This document shows positions 18,613-27,224 of a stretch of DNA of 64,000 nt, piece after piece (position 1 is the first letter of the stretch; each line of letters starts with the position of its first letter). The translations under genes were made by a program, and so were the position numbers. This DNA comes from Nocardiopsis prasina DSM 43845 (GTDB lineage Bacteria; Actinomycetota; Actinomycetes; Streptosporangiales; Streptosporangiaceae): assembly GCF_000341265.1 (NCBI RefSeq), contig NZ_ANAE01000110.1, positions 115,017 through 179,016 on the forward strand. The letters are read 5' to 3'. The notes beneath the pieces were generated by a model. It saw only the letters and a program-made list of their open reading frames with translations, did not search any database and was not told the DNA's origin.

Positions 18613-19245
18613 TCAGGCGCCGGTTTCGGGCTCCACCTCGATGGTGGTGACTCCCCTCACCTCGGACTCGGCCCGGCCTCCGGTCAGCTCGGCGAGGCGG
18701 ACCTCGAAGCCGGGCAGTTCGGCCTCGGGCAGCGCCACCTCGATCCGGACCCGCTCCTCGTAGGCGACATCCCTGACGGTGATGGAGGAGTCGCGCAGGT
18801 CGCTCTCCAGCCGACCGCCGAGGACGTAGTCGGCGAACACGTCCACCACCAGGAGTCGGCGCCGCTCCAGCAGGCCCAGTTCCTCGACGGCGGCGGACAC
18901 CGCGTTGCCGTAGGCGCGGATGAGCCCGCCCGCGCCCAGCTTGGTCCCGCCGAAGTAGCGGGTGACCACCGCCACCGTGTCGGTGATCCTCCGGTGGCGG
19001 AGCACCTCCAGCATGGGCACTCCGGCGGTCCCGGCGGGTTCGCCGTCGTCGCTGGACCGCTGGACTCCTCCGTCGTCGCCCAGCACGTAGGCGGTGCAAT
19101 TGTGATTGGCGCTCCAGTGCTCCTTGCGGCGCTCGGCGATGAACGCGCGGGCGGCGTCCTCACTGTCCACCCTGGCCATGGCGCAGACGAACCGGGACTT
19201 CCTGATCTCGATCTCGTGTTCGCCGCCGCGCTTGATCGTTCTCAT
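18613..19245 (-). CDS. yigZ: YigZ/IMPACT family protein (UPF0029)
   Basis: A 210-aa protein of typical family length. The N-terminal IMPACT domain contains KSRFVC, ANHNCTAYVLG, SSDDGEPAGTAG and VVTRYFGGTKLGAGGL, the diagnostic YigZ motifs; a ferredoxin-like C-terminal domain follows (about 140-205). The family is widely conserved and is linked to translation/stress in eukaryotic IMPACT; the bacterial role is not settled. It is monocistronic, with ATG 19245. Confidence 0.9.
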   Translation of the reverse strand: MRTIKRGGEHEIEIRKSRFVCAMARVDSEDAARAFIAERRKEHWSANHNCTAYVLGDDGGVQRSSDDGEPAGTAGVPMLEVLRHRRITDTVAVVTRYFGGTKLGAGGLIRAYGNAVSAAVEELGLLERRRLLVVDVFADYVLGGRLESDLRDSSITVRDVAYEERVRIEVALPEAELPGFEVRLAELTGGRAESEVRGVTTIEVEPETGA

Positions 19246-19523
19246 GTCGCCTGTTCAGAAGGGTTCGTGGTGGGACGCACCAGTCTGCCATCCCTGAGGG
19301 GGCCGGCCTCCTCCCGCACGGTCTGCTGGTACGGTCCCCTCACCGGAGGGGCCCAGGAGCGCCGGGAGAGCCCGCACAGCGGGGGCCGGGCGCACGGGCG
19401 CGCCCTCACGAGGGCGGCGCCGACCCTCCGCCCACACCACAGTTGCCGCACTCGTAGTTATCCCACATGCACTTTGGGTAACGTTGCGGACAGCCACAGC
19501 ACTGATCCCCGGGGAGTCCCGAC

Positions 19524-20141
19524 ATGCGCACCACGCCACCCGTCGTCGGTCTGGTCCTGACCGCCCTTCTCGCCACCGGGTGCGCTCAGGGCGCGCCCTC
19601 CACAAGTGACGGGGCGACCTCCACGGACAACCCCGCCGCCCAGCCCACCACCGCCCCGAGCGTGACCGCTTCGATCTTCCTCCCGCCGGGCGAGAGCGCC
19701 GGGGCGATCACCTACGACGAGACCGCGGTACCCGAGGGCGCCACCGCCGACGTCCAGGTCCGTGTCCAGGACGGTTCCACATTCGTGCAGTTCACCGGGA
19801 CCGGCCTGGAGGCGGACCGGGACTTCGGCGCCCACGTGCACACCCGCCCCTGCGGTGACGACCCCGCCGACGCGGGGCCGCACTACCAGAACGAGGTCGA
19901 CCCGGCGGCGAAGGACGACGAGCCCTCCACGGACCCCGAGTACGCCAACCCGGAGAACGAGGTCTGGCTGGACATGACCACCGACAACAGCGGCAACGCC
20001 TTCGTCACCTCGACGGTGGACTGGGAGTTCCGCGAGGGCGAGGCGCACTCCCTGGTGCTGCACGACGAGCACACCGCCACCCACGAGGGGCACGCGGGCA
20101 CCGCCGGGGACCGCCTCGCCTGCGTGACCGTCGAGTTCTGA
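19524..20141 (+). CDS. sodC: SodC-like superoxide dismutase lipoprotein, reduced Zn site
   Basis: A 205-aa protein with lipobox LATGC (Cys20) and a Cu/Zn SOD fold. Copper-site His are present in GAHVHTRPC and in the later HEGH segment. The Cys pair (TRPC and RLAC) and the conserved Arg of AGDR before the last Cys are also present. The zinc loop is reduced: GPHYQ keeps one His, and an Asp follows in LDMTTDNSGNA, so it may be a Cu-only enzyme, as known for mycobacterial SodC. It would dismutate superoxide at the cell surface. It lies between yigZ and the convergent yidC. Confidence 0.8.
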   Translation: MRTTPPVVGLVLTALLATGCAQGAPSTSDGATSTDNPAAQPTTAPSVTASIFLPPGESAGAITYDETAVPEGATADVQVRVQDGSTFVQFTGTGLEADRDFGAHVHTRPCGDDPADAGPHYQNEVDPAAKDDEPSTDPEYANPENEVWLDMTTDNSGNAFVTSTVDWEFREGEAHSLVLHDEHTATHEGHAGTAGDRLACVTVEF

Positions 20142-20169
20142 CGCCCGCGGTCGGCCCCGGCGGCGGGGC

Positions 20170-20877
20170 TCAGTCCGGCAGCACCCTGCGCAGCACCACC
20201 TTCTCCGCGAGCGCCCAGGTCGTGGAGGCGAACAGGTAGATCCCGGCAGCCAGCGGCACGAACGCGGCGATGACCACGGTCATGAACTGCATGTAGGACA
20301 GCGCCGCGAGCATCGGGGGCTGCGCGGGGTTCTCCCGCATCATCGGAAGCACCACGTAGCGGCGGTTGGCCCAGGCCACCAGGGCCAGGAGGACCAGCAG
20401 CGCCGCGAAGACCGGCGGGACCAGGAGCCCCTCGACGCTGGCGACCAGGGTGGAGCCCAGTTCGATACCGCCGAAGGTGTGCGCGAGCAGGGGCTCCTCC
20501 CCCGGTCCGGCACCGATGAACAGCCCGTACAGGGCCACGACCAGCGGGATCTGCACGAGGCCGGGCAGGCAGCCCGCCAGCGGCGAGGTGCCCGCCTCCG
20601 TGTAGACCCGGCGCTGTTCTGCGAGCATCCGCTCGGGGTTCTTGCCGTGGCGTTTGGTGATCTCCGCGAGCCTGGGCGCGATCCGGGCGCGCTGCTTCTC
20701 CGCGCGCACCTGGGCCACCCCCAGCGGCAGGAGCAGGAGGCGGACGGCGACGGTCAGGCCGACGATCGCCAGTCCTGCGGCCAGGGCGCCCGTGAGCGGT
20801 GTGAGAGTGGTGGTGAGGGCGGCGAGGACCGCCGAGAGCATGCTGATGACGGCCGCGATCGGCCCGAAGGTGTACAA
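20170..20877 (-). CDS. yidC2: YidC/Oxa1-family membrane protein insertase (short paralogue)
   Basis: A 235-aa protein with five hydrophobic segments and the YidC core: the RLLLLPLGVAQVRAEKQRARIAPRL loop entry (Arg in the hydrophilic groove region of TM1), the EQRRVYTEAGTSPLAGCLPGLVQIPL cytoplasmic loop into TM3, and FALLVLLALVAW. It inserts membrane proteins with or without Sec. It lacks the long C-terminal tail of the rpmH-rnpA-linked YidC and so looks like the second actinobacterial YidC. The DUF6412-like gene precedes it on the same strand. Confidence 0.88.
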   Translation of the reverse strand: MYTFGPIAAVISMLSAVLAALTTTLTPLTGALAAGLAIVGLTVAVRLLLLPLGVAQVRAEKQRARIAPRLAEITKRHGKNPERMLAEQRRVYTEAGTSPLAGCLPGLVQIPLVVALYGLFIGAGPGEEPLLAHTFGGIELGSTLVASVEGLLVPPVFAALLVLLALVAWANRRYVVLPMMRENPAQPPMLAALSYMQFMTVVIAAFVPLAAGIYLFASTTWALAEKVVLRRVLPD

Positions 20878-20990
20878 GGTCGGGACCCTTCGTCTGGGTG
20901 GGAAGTTCAGACGTCAGGCCGCTCGGAGCCGAGCCACGGCACGGGCGTGCGTGGGCACAGCGGCGTGCGTGGGCACGCGTCGGGGCGTGG

Positions 20991-21290
20991 TCAGCGAGCG
21001 GCCGGGAGGGCCCCGCCGGGTGCTCGGGGACGCGGTCTGCCCGCCGCGTCGGGGTCGCACAGGGTGAGGACGGGGAGTTTCCTGGCTCTGCGGCGCATCG
21101 CGTGCGCCGAGCCGGTGGCGGTGTCGCCCACCGGCCACAGGGCCGTGCCGCGCAGGGCCAGCCAGGTCAGGGCCACGCCGACCGCCACGACCAGCAGGGT
21201 CAGGGCGCCGCTCTCCATGCCGGGGAGCGGGAGGTCGACGGGGAGGAAGCCGAGGGTGAGGAACTCGAAGAAGGGCAGCAGGTACTGCAC
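20991..21290 (-). CDS. DUF6412-like small membrane protein upstream of yidC2
   Basis: A 99-aa protein. GTG 21290 was chosen because AGGGAGGG lies 7 nt before it; another GTG at 21320 has no such site. It has two hydrophobic segments (LLPFFEFLTLGFLPVDLPL and ALTLLVVAVGVALTWLALRG) and an Arg-rich cytoplasmic tail (RRRARKLPVLTLCDPDAAG). The composition and position before a YidC paralogue match DUF6412 proteins of actinomycetes. Role unknown, perhaps in insertase function. Confidence 0.65.
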   Translation of the reverse strand: MQYLLPFFEFLTLGFLPVDLPLPGMESGALTLLVVAVGVALTWLALRGTALWPVGDTATGSAHAMRRRARKLPVLTLCDPDAAGRPRPRAPGGALPAAR

Positions 21291-21537
21291 GCGTCGCCCT
21301 CCCTTCCCGTCCGATGGCACTCATGGTACCCAGTCGCCACCAGGCCGGCGAAGGGCCCCTTCACCCCGCGAGAAATCCGCCGACACTCCGTTGCGGCTCC
21401 CCACCTTTCGCGTGATCCTGTAGCTAAATGACACAGAGTAACCATCTCTGCACTCGGCAGCGCCCTTCGGTGCCCGGCCGGGTCTCCAGTACCTGTGTCC
21501 CAAGGGCTCGTGCGAGCCCGGTGAAAAGGGGAATCCC

Positions 21538-21846
21538 GTGCCGATCCGCCCTGCGAACCTCGCCACCATGTCCGCGACCATCGCCGGGGCCATCTCGGGG
21601 ATGGCCAGCAAGGAGGAGACCGCCCCGGTCCTCGTCACCTTCGAGTCCGGCCACGAGCAGTCCGTGGAGAACGGCGGCTGCCGTGTTCTGGAGACCGGTC
21701 AGGGCGGGGTGGTCGAGATCGAGGGCGAGTCCCGGTTCGCGCTCTTCGCGGGCACCAGCTGCCAGGGCAGCCGCACCCTGGCCTCCGGTCAGGGATCCGT
21801 CCGCTTCGGCACCCCGGTCCTGGCCGGGGCCATCGTGATCGGTTAG
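21538..21846 (+). CDS. Small hypothetical beta-rich protein
   Basis: A 102-aa product of a GTG start preceded by AAAAGGGGAAT. There is no classical signal peptide. An Ala/Ile-rich N-terminus (ATMSATIAGAISGMA) is followed by beta strands with two Cys (GGCRVLET and GTSCQGS). The stop codon overlaps the convergent PfkB gene stop by 4 nt. I recognise no family. Codon use is typical of the region, supporting a real gene. Confidence 0.55.
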   Translation: MPIRPANLATMSATIAGAISGMASKEETAPVLVTFESGHEQSVENGGCRVLETGQGGVVEIEGESRFALFAGTSCQGSRTLASGQGSVRFGTPVLAGAIVIG

Positions 21847-22766
21847 GCGTTCCCCGCACGGATGCCGGGGACCTCGTCCGGAACGCGGTCGAGGACGTCC
21901 CCACGGGAGCGCAGCACCTCTCCGGCCGCGGCGTGTCCCAGGCTGAGCCGCCGGTCTGGTGCGAGGTCGTCGAGCAGCCCCGACAGGAAGCCGGCGGCGA
22001 AGGCGTCGCCCGCCCCGACCTCCTCCACGACGTCCACCGGCGGGGCGGGCACGAACACCGTGTCCGCCCCGTCGAAGCTCGTCGCCCCGTGCTCGGCGTC
22101 CTTGACCACCAGGGTGGGCACCTCCGGGAGGATCGCCCGGACGTCCTCCGCCGCCGGGGTGCCCCAGAGGCGTTCGGCCTCGTCGCGGCCGACGAACACC
22201 ACGTCGGCGCGGCGCGCGAGGTCCAGCAGGACCGGCCCGGCCTCACGGGCCTCCCACAGGGCGGGCCGGTGGTTGACGTCGAAGGAGCGCAGCGCCCCGT
22301 TCCCGGACCTGCGGTCGAGGAGCTCCCGGACCAGCGCGGCGGCGCGTGGGGAGAGCGCTGAGGTGATCCCGGACAGGTGCACCAGCCTGGGCCCCCGTGA
22401 CCACACCTTCTCGGCGTCCACCACGGACATCGTCGAGGCGGCCGACCCCTTCCGGTAGTAGAGGACCCCGGCGCCGCCGGGCGCGGTGTCCTTCACGTAC
22501 AGCCCGGTGGGGAGCACCGGGTCCACCTCCACGCCGCGCACGTCCACCCCGCAGCGGGCGACGGAGTCGGTGACCATCCGTCCGAAGGGGTCCGCCCCCA
22601 CCCGGCTCACCCAGGCGGAGCGGTGGCCGAGCCGGGCCAGCGCCATGGCCACGTTCGACTCGGCGCCACCGGTGCCCACCGTCAGGCGGGCGCCCTCAGC
22701 GAGGGCCTCGGGGGAGGTGAGCACCGCCATGGTCTCCCCCACGCAGACCGCGTCGATCCTGGTCAT
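21843..22766 (-). CDS. PfkB-family sugar kinase, 2-keto-3-deoxygluconate kinase-like
   Basis: A 307-aa ribokinase-fold enzyme. The N-terminal CVGETMAVL...GGAESNVAMALARLG motif and the C-terminal VGAGDAFAAGFLSGLL anion-hole motif with catalytic Asp are both intact. It phosphorylates a sugar acid such as KDG. ATG 22766 overlaps the stop of the upstream D-aminoacylase gene (ATGA), so the pair is translationally coupled. KDG-type kinases often accompany D-aminoacylases and RidA in D-amino-acid or aminosugar catabolic gene sets. The exact substrate cannot be read from sequence. Confidence 0.85.
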   Translation of the reverse strand: MTRIDAVCVGETMAVLTSPEALAEGARLTVGTGGAESNVAMALARLGHRSAWVSRVGADPFGRMVTDSVARCGVDVRGVEVDPVLPTGLYVKDTAPGGAGVLYYRKGSAASTMSVVDAEKVWSRGPRLVHLSGITSALSPRAAALVRELLDRRSGNGALRSFDVNHRPALWEAREAGPVLLDLARRADVVFVGRDEAERLWGTPAAEDVRAILPEVPTLVVKDAEHGATSFDGADTVFVPAPPVDVVEEVGAGDAFAAGFLSGLLDDLAPDRRLSLGHAAAGEVLRSRGDVLDRVPDEVPGIRAGNA

Positions 22767-24361
22767 CGGGTGTTCCTCCGAAGGGATCGGCCGGGGAGGC
22801 GGTCGGTGCGGCGCCCGTCCCGGACGGTGAACTCTCCGGCGATCATGACGTGCTCGATGCCCACCGGGGTCTGACGGGGTTCCTCGTAGGTGGCCCGGGC
22901 GTGGACGGTGTCGGGGTCGAACACGACCAGGTCGGCGACGCCTCCGACGTGGATGCTCCCCCGGTCGACGAGGCCGAGGCGCAGGGCGGGCCGCGAGGTG
23001 AGGTGCCGGACGCACTCCTCCAGGCTGAGCAGCCCGAGTTCGCGCACGTAGTGGCCCAGGTAGTGGGGGAAGGTGCCCCAGCCGCGAGGGTGGGGGCGTT
23101 CCCCGACGAGGATGCCGTCACTGCCCGCCGTGTGCGAGCCGTGGCGCATGATCGTGCGGATGTTCTCCTCGTTGCCGACATGGAGGAGGCAGCCGCTGCG
23201 CAGCTCGTCGGCGATCAGGAGGTCGACGAAGACCTTCCCGGGGGCCTCGTCGCGAACCCGAGCGAGGTCCGAGACGGAGGAACCCACCGCCCAGGACAGG
23301 GCGGGGTCGGCGGTCCCGGTGACCACGAGGGTCGTCCAGTCCATGGGGGCGCCGTGGTTGCCGTCCGTGCCCTCCACCTCGATCTCCCGCAGGACGCGGG
23401 TTCGGATGGCGGGGTCCCGCAGGCGTTCGAGGGTGGCCGCGGTCCCGCCCTCCTGGACCCAGGAGGGCAGGGGGGCAGCGAGGTAGGTGGCGCTGGCCCG
23501 GTAGGGGTAGGAGTCGAGGGTGACGTCGAGGCCGTAGCGGACGGTGGCCTCGTCGATGGCGTCGAGCACCTCGGGGGCGCGGCCCCTGTTCTGCGGGAAG
23601 TTCACGTGGCAGTGGGCCAGATGGAGGGGCACCTGGGCGCGGCGGGCCACCTCCAGGCACTCCTGGTAGGACTCCACCACGCGCGAACCGTAGTTGCGGT
23701 GGTGGGGGCAGTAGTAGCCGCCCGCCGCGCGGACGGGTTCGAGGAGGGCGACGATCTCGTCGTCGCTGGCGTACATCCCGGGGGTGTACGTGAGCCCTGC
23801 GGAGAGCCCCTGCGCGCCCTCGGCCATGCCCTGGGCGATCATCGCGCGCATGCGGTCGGTCTCGGCCTCGGTGGCGGGGCGGTCGTCGTTGCCCACGACC
23901 GCCATGCGGACGTTGCCCTGGGGGACGAGGTAGGCGGCGTTGGTGGGGGACCCCCGGTCGATGAGGTCCAGGTACTCGCCGACACCGCGCCAGGAGTAGT
24001 CGAGGTCGGGCGTCCCGTTCCACGCGGCGATCTGTTCACGGACGGCGTCGGCGGTGGCGTCGGTGACGGGCGCGTAGCCGAGCCCGTCCTGGCCGAGCAC
24101 CTCCAGCGTGACGCCCTGGAGGACCTTGGCCTCGTGGGCGGGGTCAGCGAGCAGGGCGAGGTCGGAGTGGGCGTGCATGTCCACGAACCCCGGGGAGACG
24201 GCGAGGCCGCTCACGTCGATGATCTCGCCGGTGCTCCTGGCGCTCCCGGGTGGGACGATGTGGCTGATGCGGCCGTCACGCAGGACGAGGTCGGCGAGGC
24301 GGGAGGGGCCGCCGGTGCCGTCGATCACCCGTCCCCCGGCGAGTACGGTCTCGGGCTGCAC
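22763..24361 (-). CDS. N-acyl-D-amino-acid deacylase (D-aminoacylase family)
   Basis: A 532-aa amidohydrolase. GTG 24361 follows GGAGGAACA. The fold begins with a small beta domain (VLAGGRVIDGTG), then the metal motif DMHAHSD (HxH at 63-65), LAHCHVN and PHHRNYG, and ends with LGLVDRGSIHVGGVADLVVFDP, the family signature. It hydrolyses N-acyl-D-amino acids. In characterised D-aminoacylase a Cys (GNCG) bridges the metals; here the segment reads GQDG, so the metal bridge differs. First gene of a unit with the PfkB kinase; ridA diverges from it. Confidence 0.85.
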   Translation of the reverse strand: MQPETVLAGGRVIDGTGGPSRLADLVLRDGRISHIVPPGSARSTGEIIDVSGLAVSPGFVDMHAHSDLALLADPAHEAKVLQGVTLEVLGQDGLGYAPVTDATADAVREQIAAWNGTPDLDYSWRGVGEYLDLIDRGSPTNAAYLVPQGNVRMAVVGNDDRPATEAETDRMRAMIAQGMAEGAQGLSAGLTYTPGMYASDDEIVALLEPVRAAGGYYCPHHRNYGSRVVESYQECLEVARRAQVPLHLAHCHVNFPQNRGRAPEVLDAIDEATVRYGLDVTLDSYPYRASATYLAAPLPSWVQEGGTAATLERLRDPAIRTRVLREIEVEGTDGNHGAPMDWTTLVVTGTADPALSWAVGSSVSDLARVRDEAPGKVFVDLLIADELRSGCLLHVGNEENIRTIMRHGSHTAGSDGILVGERPHPRGWGTFPHYLGHYVRELGLLSLEECVRHLTSRPALRLGLVDRGSIHVGGVADLVVFDPDTVHARATYEEPRQTPVGIEHVMIAGEFTVRDGRRTDRLPGRSLRRNTR

Positions 24362-24451
24362 TGTTCCTCCGTTCGGGGTCCCCGACACCCGGTTCGGCGT
24401 CTCCGCCGTCGGAGTGTCAGTGTGGCCCAAGATACGCTTCAGTAAAGATAA

Positions 24452-24470
24452 TTGGTAACTTTGTTGCCAA
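24452..24470. promoter_or_regulatory. 19-bp palindromic operator between D-aminoacylase and ridA
   Basis: TTGGTAAC and GTTGCCAA are separated by TTT; 7 of 8 positions are symmetric. The site sits in a locally AT-rich stretch between the divergent genes, 91 bp from the aminoacylase start and 80 bp from ridA. The shape fits a GntR- or RpiR-type repressor dimer; no regulator gene is adjacent. Confidence 0.55.
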
Positions 24471-24549
24471 TAAATGTGTTCGCGGACCCGCGTGACCACA
24501 CGATCCCCGGCGCGCGCAGGAGCACGCGAGACCCGACCGAAGGAGACGC

Positions 24550-24930
24550 ATGTCCAAGAAGGCGGTCCAGACCGACCAGGCCCCCGCTCCCGCCGGTGCC
24601 TACAGCCAGGGCGTCGTCGCGGGCGGCTTCCTGTACACGGCCGGGTTCGGCCCGCAGGACCCCGAGACCGGCGAGGTGGCGCCGACCGTGGGCGAGCAGA
24701 CCACTCGGGTGCTCGCCAACGTCGCGGCCGTACTCGCCGAGCACGGCCTGACCCTGGACGACGTCGTCAAGGCCACGGTCCACCTGGAGAACCTCAAGGC
24801 GGACTTCCCGGAGTTCAACGCCGTCTACGAACAGCACTTCACCACCCCCTACCCGGTCCGCACCACCGTGGGCTCCGACCTGGCCAACATCCTGGTCGAG
24901 ATCGACGTCGTCGCCAAGCTCCGAGACTGA
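24550..24930 (+). CDS. ridA: RidA/YjgF family enamine/imine deaminase
   Basis: A 126-aa protein of standard length. It has PAGAYSQGVVAGGFLYTAGFG, LDDVVKATVHLENL, FPEFNAVYEQHF and PVRTTVG (catalytic Arg that binds the carboxylate of 2-iminoacids), followed by LVEIDVVAKL. It trims reactive enamines made by PLP enzymes and would complement amino-acid catabolism by the divergent aminoacylase/kinase unit. The ribosome site GAAGGAGACGC precedes ATG 24550. It is followed by a hairpin terminator. Confidence 0.9.
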   Translation: MSKKAVQTDQAPAPAGAYSQGVVAGGFLYTAGFGPQDPETGEVAPTVGEQTTRVLANVAAVLAEHGLTLDDVVKATVHLENLKADFPEFNAVYEQHFTTPYPVRTTVGSDLANILVEIDVVAKLRD

Positions 24931-25026
24931 CCGGTCGCCTCGGTCCGCCTCCCGGTCGCGGCCCGATCCGCGCCCCGGCCACCCGTTCACCGCACGGTGC
25001 ACGGTCCCCCGGGACGCACCTCGTCG

Positions 25027-25066
25027 ACCGGCCGCCCCCGACACCGGCTCCCCGGGGGCGGCCGGT
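25027..25066. terminator. 13-bp hairpin after ridA
   Basis: The arms 25027-25039 (accggccgccccc) and 25054-25066 are perfectly complementary around a 14-nt loop. It lies 96 bp after the ridA stop and 75 bp before the convergent methyltransferase stop. Confidence 0.65.
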
Positions 25067-25140
25067 TCCACCGTGTCGGCCCCTTCGCGCGGCTGCCAGA
25101 GCGTCCGCGCCGGACGTCCTCCCAGGCCCTCCCTGTGTCA

Positions 25141-25815
25141 TCAATCCGCGAGGCCGCCACGGACCGGGCCACGACGGCGTGCCCGCACCACGAGGTCGTG
25201 GACGGTATGGACGGTCCCGTCCAGCGTCTGCTCCGAGGGCCGCGCCTCGTTGACGATCACGTCCCACTCCCCCTCCATGAGAGCGGCGGTCACCGCGTCA
25301 CCCTCGTAGAACAGCTCCGGGTACGGCGGACGCGGCACCCCCGTCTCCAGGTCCCTGGGGTGGTGGGCGACCACCAGGAGCTCCCCGCCTGGCACCACCG
25401 CCGCCGCCAGGTCCGCGAACAGCAGCGCCCGGGGGTTCGGATACAGGTGCATGAACTGGACCGTGACCAGCTCGTACTCGGGGGTCGGCGGGGCCCACCG
25501 GGTCACGTCCGCGCGCAGCCAGGTGATCCGGTCCGCAACCCCCGCGCCCGCCTCCACCGCGTGCGCGGCCGCACGGTCCAGCGCCACGGACGAGATGTCC
25601 ACGGCCGTCACCCGCCAGCCCCGTGCGGCCAGCCACAGGGCGTCCGCGCCCTCACCGGCGCCGACGTCCAGCGCCCGCCCGGGCTGGACGCCCTCGATCT
25701 CGCTGACCAGGTGCCGGTTCGGCCGTCCGCTCCAGATCCGGTCTTCGGAGCGGTACCGGTCGTTCCAGAAGTCCTCGCCCATCTCCTCGGGCAGGGAACC
25801 GTACTCGTCGGTCAT
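25141..25815 (-). CDS. SAM-dependent methyltransferase (class I)
   Basis: A 224-aa protein. Motif I ALDVGAGEGADALWLAARG, motif post-I VTAVDIS, motif II-like LVTVQFMH and PGGELLVVAH mark a Rossmann methyltransferase similar to the Tellurite/UbiE-like group (FWNDRYRSEDRIWSGRPN at the N-terminus is typical of that subgroup). ATG 25815 follows GGAGGTGG. Substrate unknown. It is a single gene converging on ridA. Confidence 0.8.
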   Translation of the reverse strand: MTDEYGSLPEEMGEDFWNDRYRSEDRIWSGRPNRHLVSEIEGVQPGRALDVGAGEGADALWLAARGWRVTAVDISSVALDRAAAHAVEAGAGVADRITWLRADVTRWAPPTPEYELVTVQFMHLYPNPRALLFADLAAAVVPGGELLVVAHHPRDLETGVPRPPYPELFYEGDAVTAALMEGEWDVIVNEARPSEQTLDGTVHTVHDLVVRARRRGPVRGGLAD

Positions 25816-26014
25816 GTGTCGACCACCTCCTCCCCCACTCTGCTCAGCGCGGTGCGGTGATGCGAGTTCCCTTGCCGAACCCGCAAAGGAGTCACACAAA
25901 AGGGGATGAGAAGACGGTCCGGATATTCACCGGAATCTCAGAACTGATCCCTATTCGCACGTGTCCCACGAGACGTCCACAATTCCCCCACTGAGACCTC
26001 AAGGAACAACAGAA

Positions 26015-26335
26015 ATGATCATCTGGCGCGGCTGGGGCATTCTGGTCCTACTCATCGCTGCGGCCATCGCCGTTCCCTGCGGCATCGTCGCCGGGCACCT
26101 CATGGGCTCCCAGGCCTCCGGCCTCGGCGGAGCCGTGGGCTGCGTCCTGGCCGCCGTGGCCGTCTACTTCGTGGGCCAGAGGCTGAACGCCCCCAAGCAG
26201 GCCTTCGACCCGGCCACCGGACAGCCCGTCCGACACCGCAACGCGCACACGCTCTTCTTCGTTCCGATGCAGTACTGGGCGTTCATCCTGCCGGTCGTCG
26301 CCGTCGGCATCGCCGCCACGGCCTTCCCGCTCTGA
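26015..26335 (+). CDS. Small three-helix membrane protein
   Basis: A 106-aa protein. ATG 26015 has AAGGAACAACAGAA upstream. It has three hydrophobic segments (IIWRGWGILVLLIAAAIAVP, GLGGAVGCVLAAVAVYFVG, and FVPMQYWAFILPVVAVGIA) with a conserved-looking RLNAPKQAFDPATGQPVRHRNAHTLFF cytoplasmic loop. This HTLFF/MQYWAF pattern recurs in small actinobacterial membrane proteins with no assigned function. Followed by a terminator hairpin. Confidence 0.65.
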   Translation: MIIWRGWGILVLLIAAAIAVPCGIVAGHLMGSQASGLGGAVGCVLAAVAVYFVGQRLNAPKQAFDPATGQPVRHRNAHTLFFVPMQYWAFILPVVAVGIAATAFPL

Positions 26336-26375
26336 CACCCCCGTGAACCCCCGGGTCGCCCCCCGGCCCGGGAAC

Positions 26376-26411
26376 GCCCCCACCCCTCCCCTGCCTGGGA
26401 GGGGCGGGGGC
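26376..26411. terminator. Hairpin between convergent genes
   Basis: The arms gccccc-a-cccctccc (26376-26390) and gggagggg-c-gggggc (26397-26411) pair with one mismatch around loop ctgcct. It serves the membrane protein gene (ends 26335) and the TetR gene (ends 26418). Confidence 0.7.
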
Positions 26412-26417
26412 ACCTCT

Positions 26418-27032
26418 TCAGTAAGCCTCCGGCTCCGGCTCGCCGAAGTCTCTCAGGCACAGCTCCAGCAGGGCCAGGACCCGTTCCTTGAGCTGTTCGC
26501 GGTCGTGCGCGCGCAGCGCCGCCGCCCCCTCCACGCGCCGCACCCGGCCCACCCCCAACAGGACCGCGGCGACCAGCGACGCGTGCACGCGCGCGTCGGG
26601 GCCGCCCAGGTAGACGGCGAGGGGATCGATCAGCGCGCTCTTGAGCCGCCCCTGGTAGACCGACTGGAGGTCGGGATCACCGGCGGAGTCGTCCAGTGAC
26701 AGCTGCAACGGGGTGCCCTCGCCGTGCAGACGGCCCACCGAGTGCTCCGCCAGCCGTTCGGTCAGGTCCTCGGGGGAGCCCTCCTCGATGAGCCGGGGAA
26801 ACACGCCGTCCTCGCGCAGGATCTCGGTGAGCAGACCGGCCTTGGAGCCGAAGTAACGGTTGATGAGCGCGACGTTCACCCCCGCGTGGGACGCGATCTT
26901 GCGCGAGGACACCGCGCCGTACCCCTCACTGGTGAACAGTGTCTTGGCGCTGGCGAGAATGCGCTCCCGTGTCGCCTCACGGCCACGCGTCGGCGCCTCC
27001 GCGCCGGCTCCGGTCTGTTCCGGACGCTCCAT
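26418..27032 (-). CDS. TetR/AcrR family repressor, probably of the adjacent MFS pump
   Basis: A 204-aa protein. The N-terminal HTH is ATRERILASAKTLFTSEGY...SRKIASHAGVNVALINRYFGSKAGLL, the classic TetR domain. The C-terminal ligand-binding half is Leu/Ala-rich. ATG 27032 was preferred to GTG 27038 because AAGGGG lies 7 nt upstream of the ATG. It diverges from the MFS transporter 192 bp away, which fits local repression of the exporter and itself. Confidence 0.85.
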   Translation of the reverse strand: MERPEQTGAGAEAPTRGREATRERILASAKTLFTSEGYGAVSSRKIASHAGVNVALINRYFGSKAGLLTEILREDGVFPRLIEEGSPEDLTERLAEHSVGRLHGEGTPLQLSLDDSAGDPDLQSVYQGRLKSALIDPLAVYLGGPDARVHASLVAAVLLGVGRVRRVEGAAALRAHDREQLKERVLALLELCLRDFGEPEPEAY

Positions 27033-27129
27033 CTGCACACCCCTTGGCGGCCGCGATCGGGCTTTCAGTACTCCAGGTTGACACCTCGGTACACCCCACG
27101 CATACCGGAAGCGCCCGAGAGATACCGAT

Positions 27130-27158
27130 TTGACAGGTCAACAGCGTTTACATATACC
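27130..27158 (+). promoter_or_regulatory. Candidate sigma-A-type promoter for the MFS gene
   Basis: TTGACA (27130-27135), a 17-bp spacer and TATACC (27153-27158) lie about 66 bp before the MFS start. A second TTGACA-N17-CATACC stands at 27078-27106, and ATACC recurs three times, so the TetR operator may overlap these elements. Not proven by sequence alone. Confidence 0.45.
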
Positions 27159-27224
27159 TGACGTGGATGCTTGCCCCCGGTGTGCGTGCCGCGGGGCTTT
27201 CGTGCGTCCGGAATCGGGGGCCTC

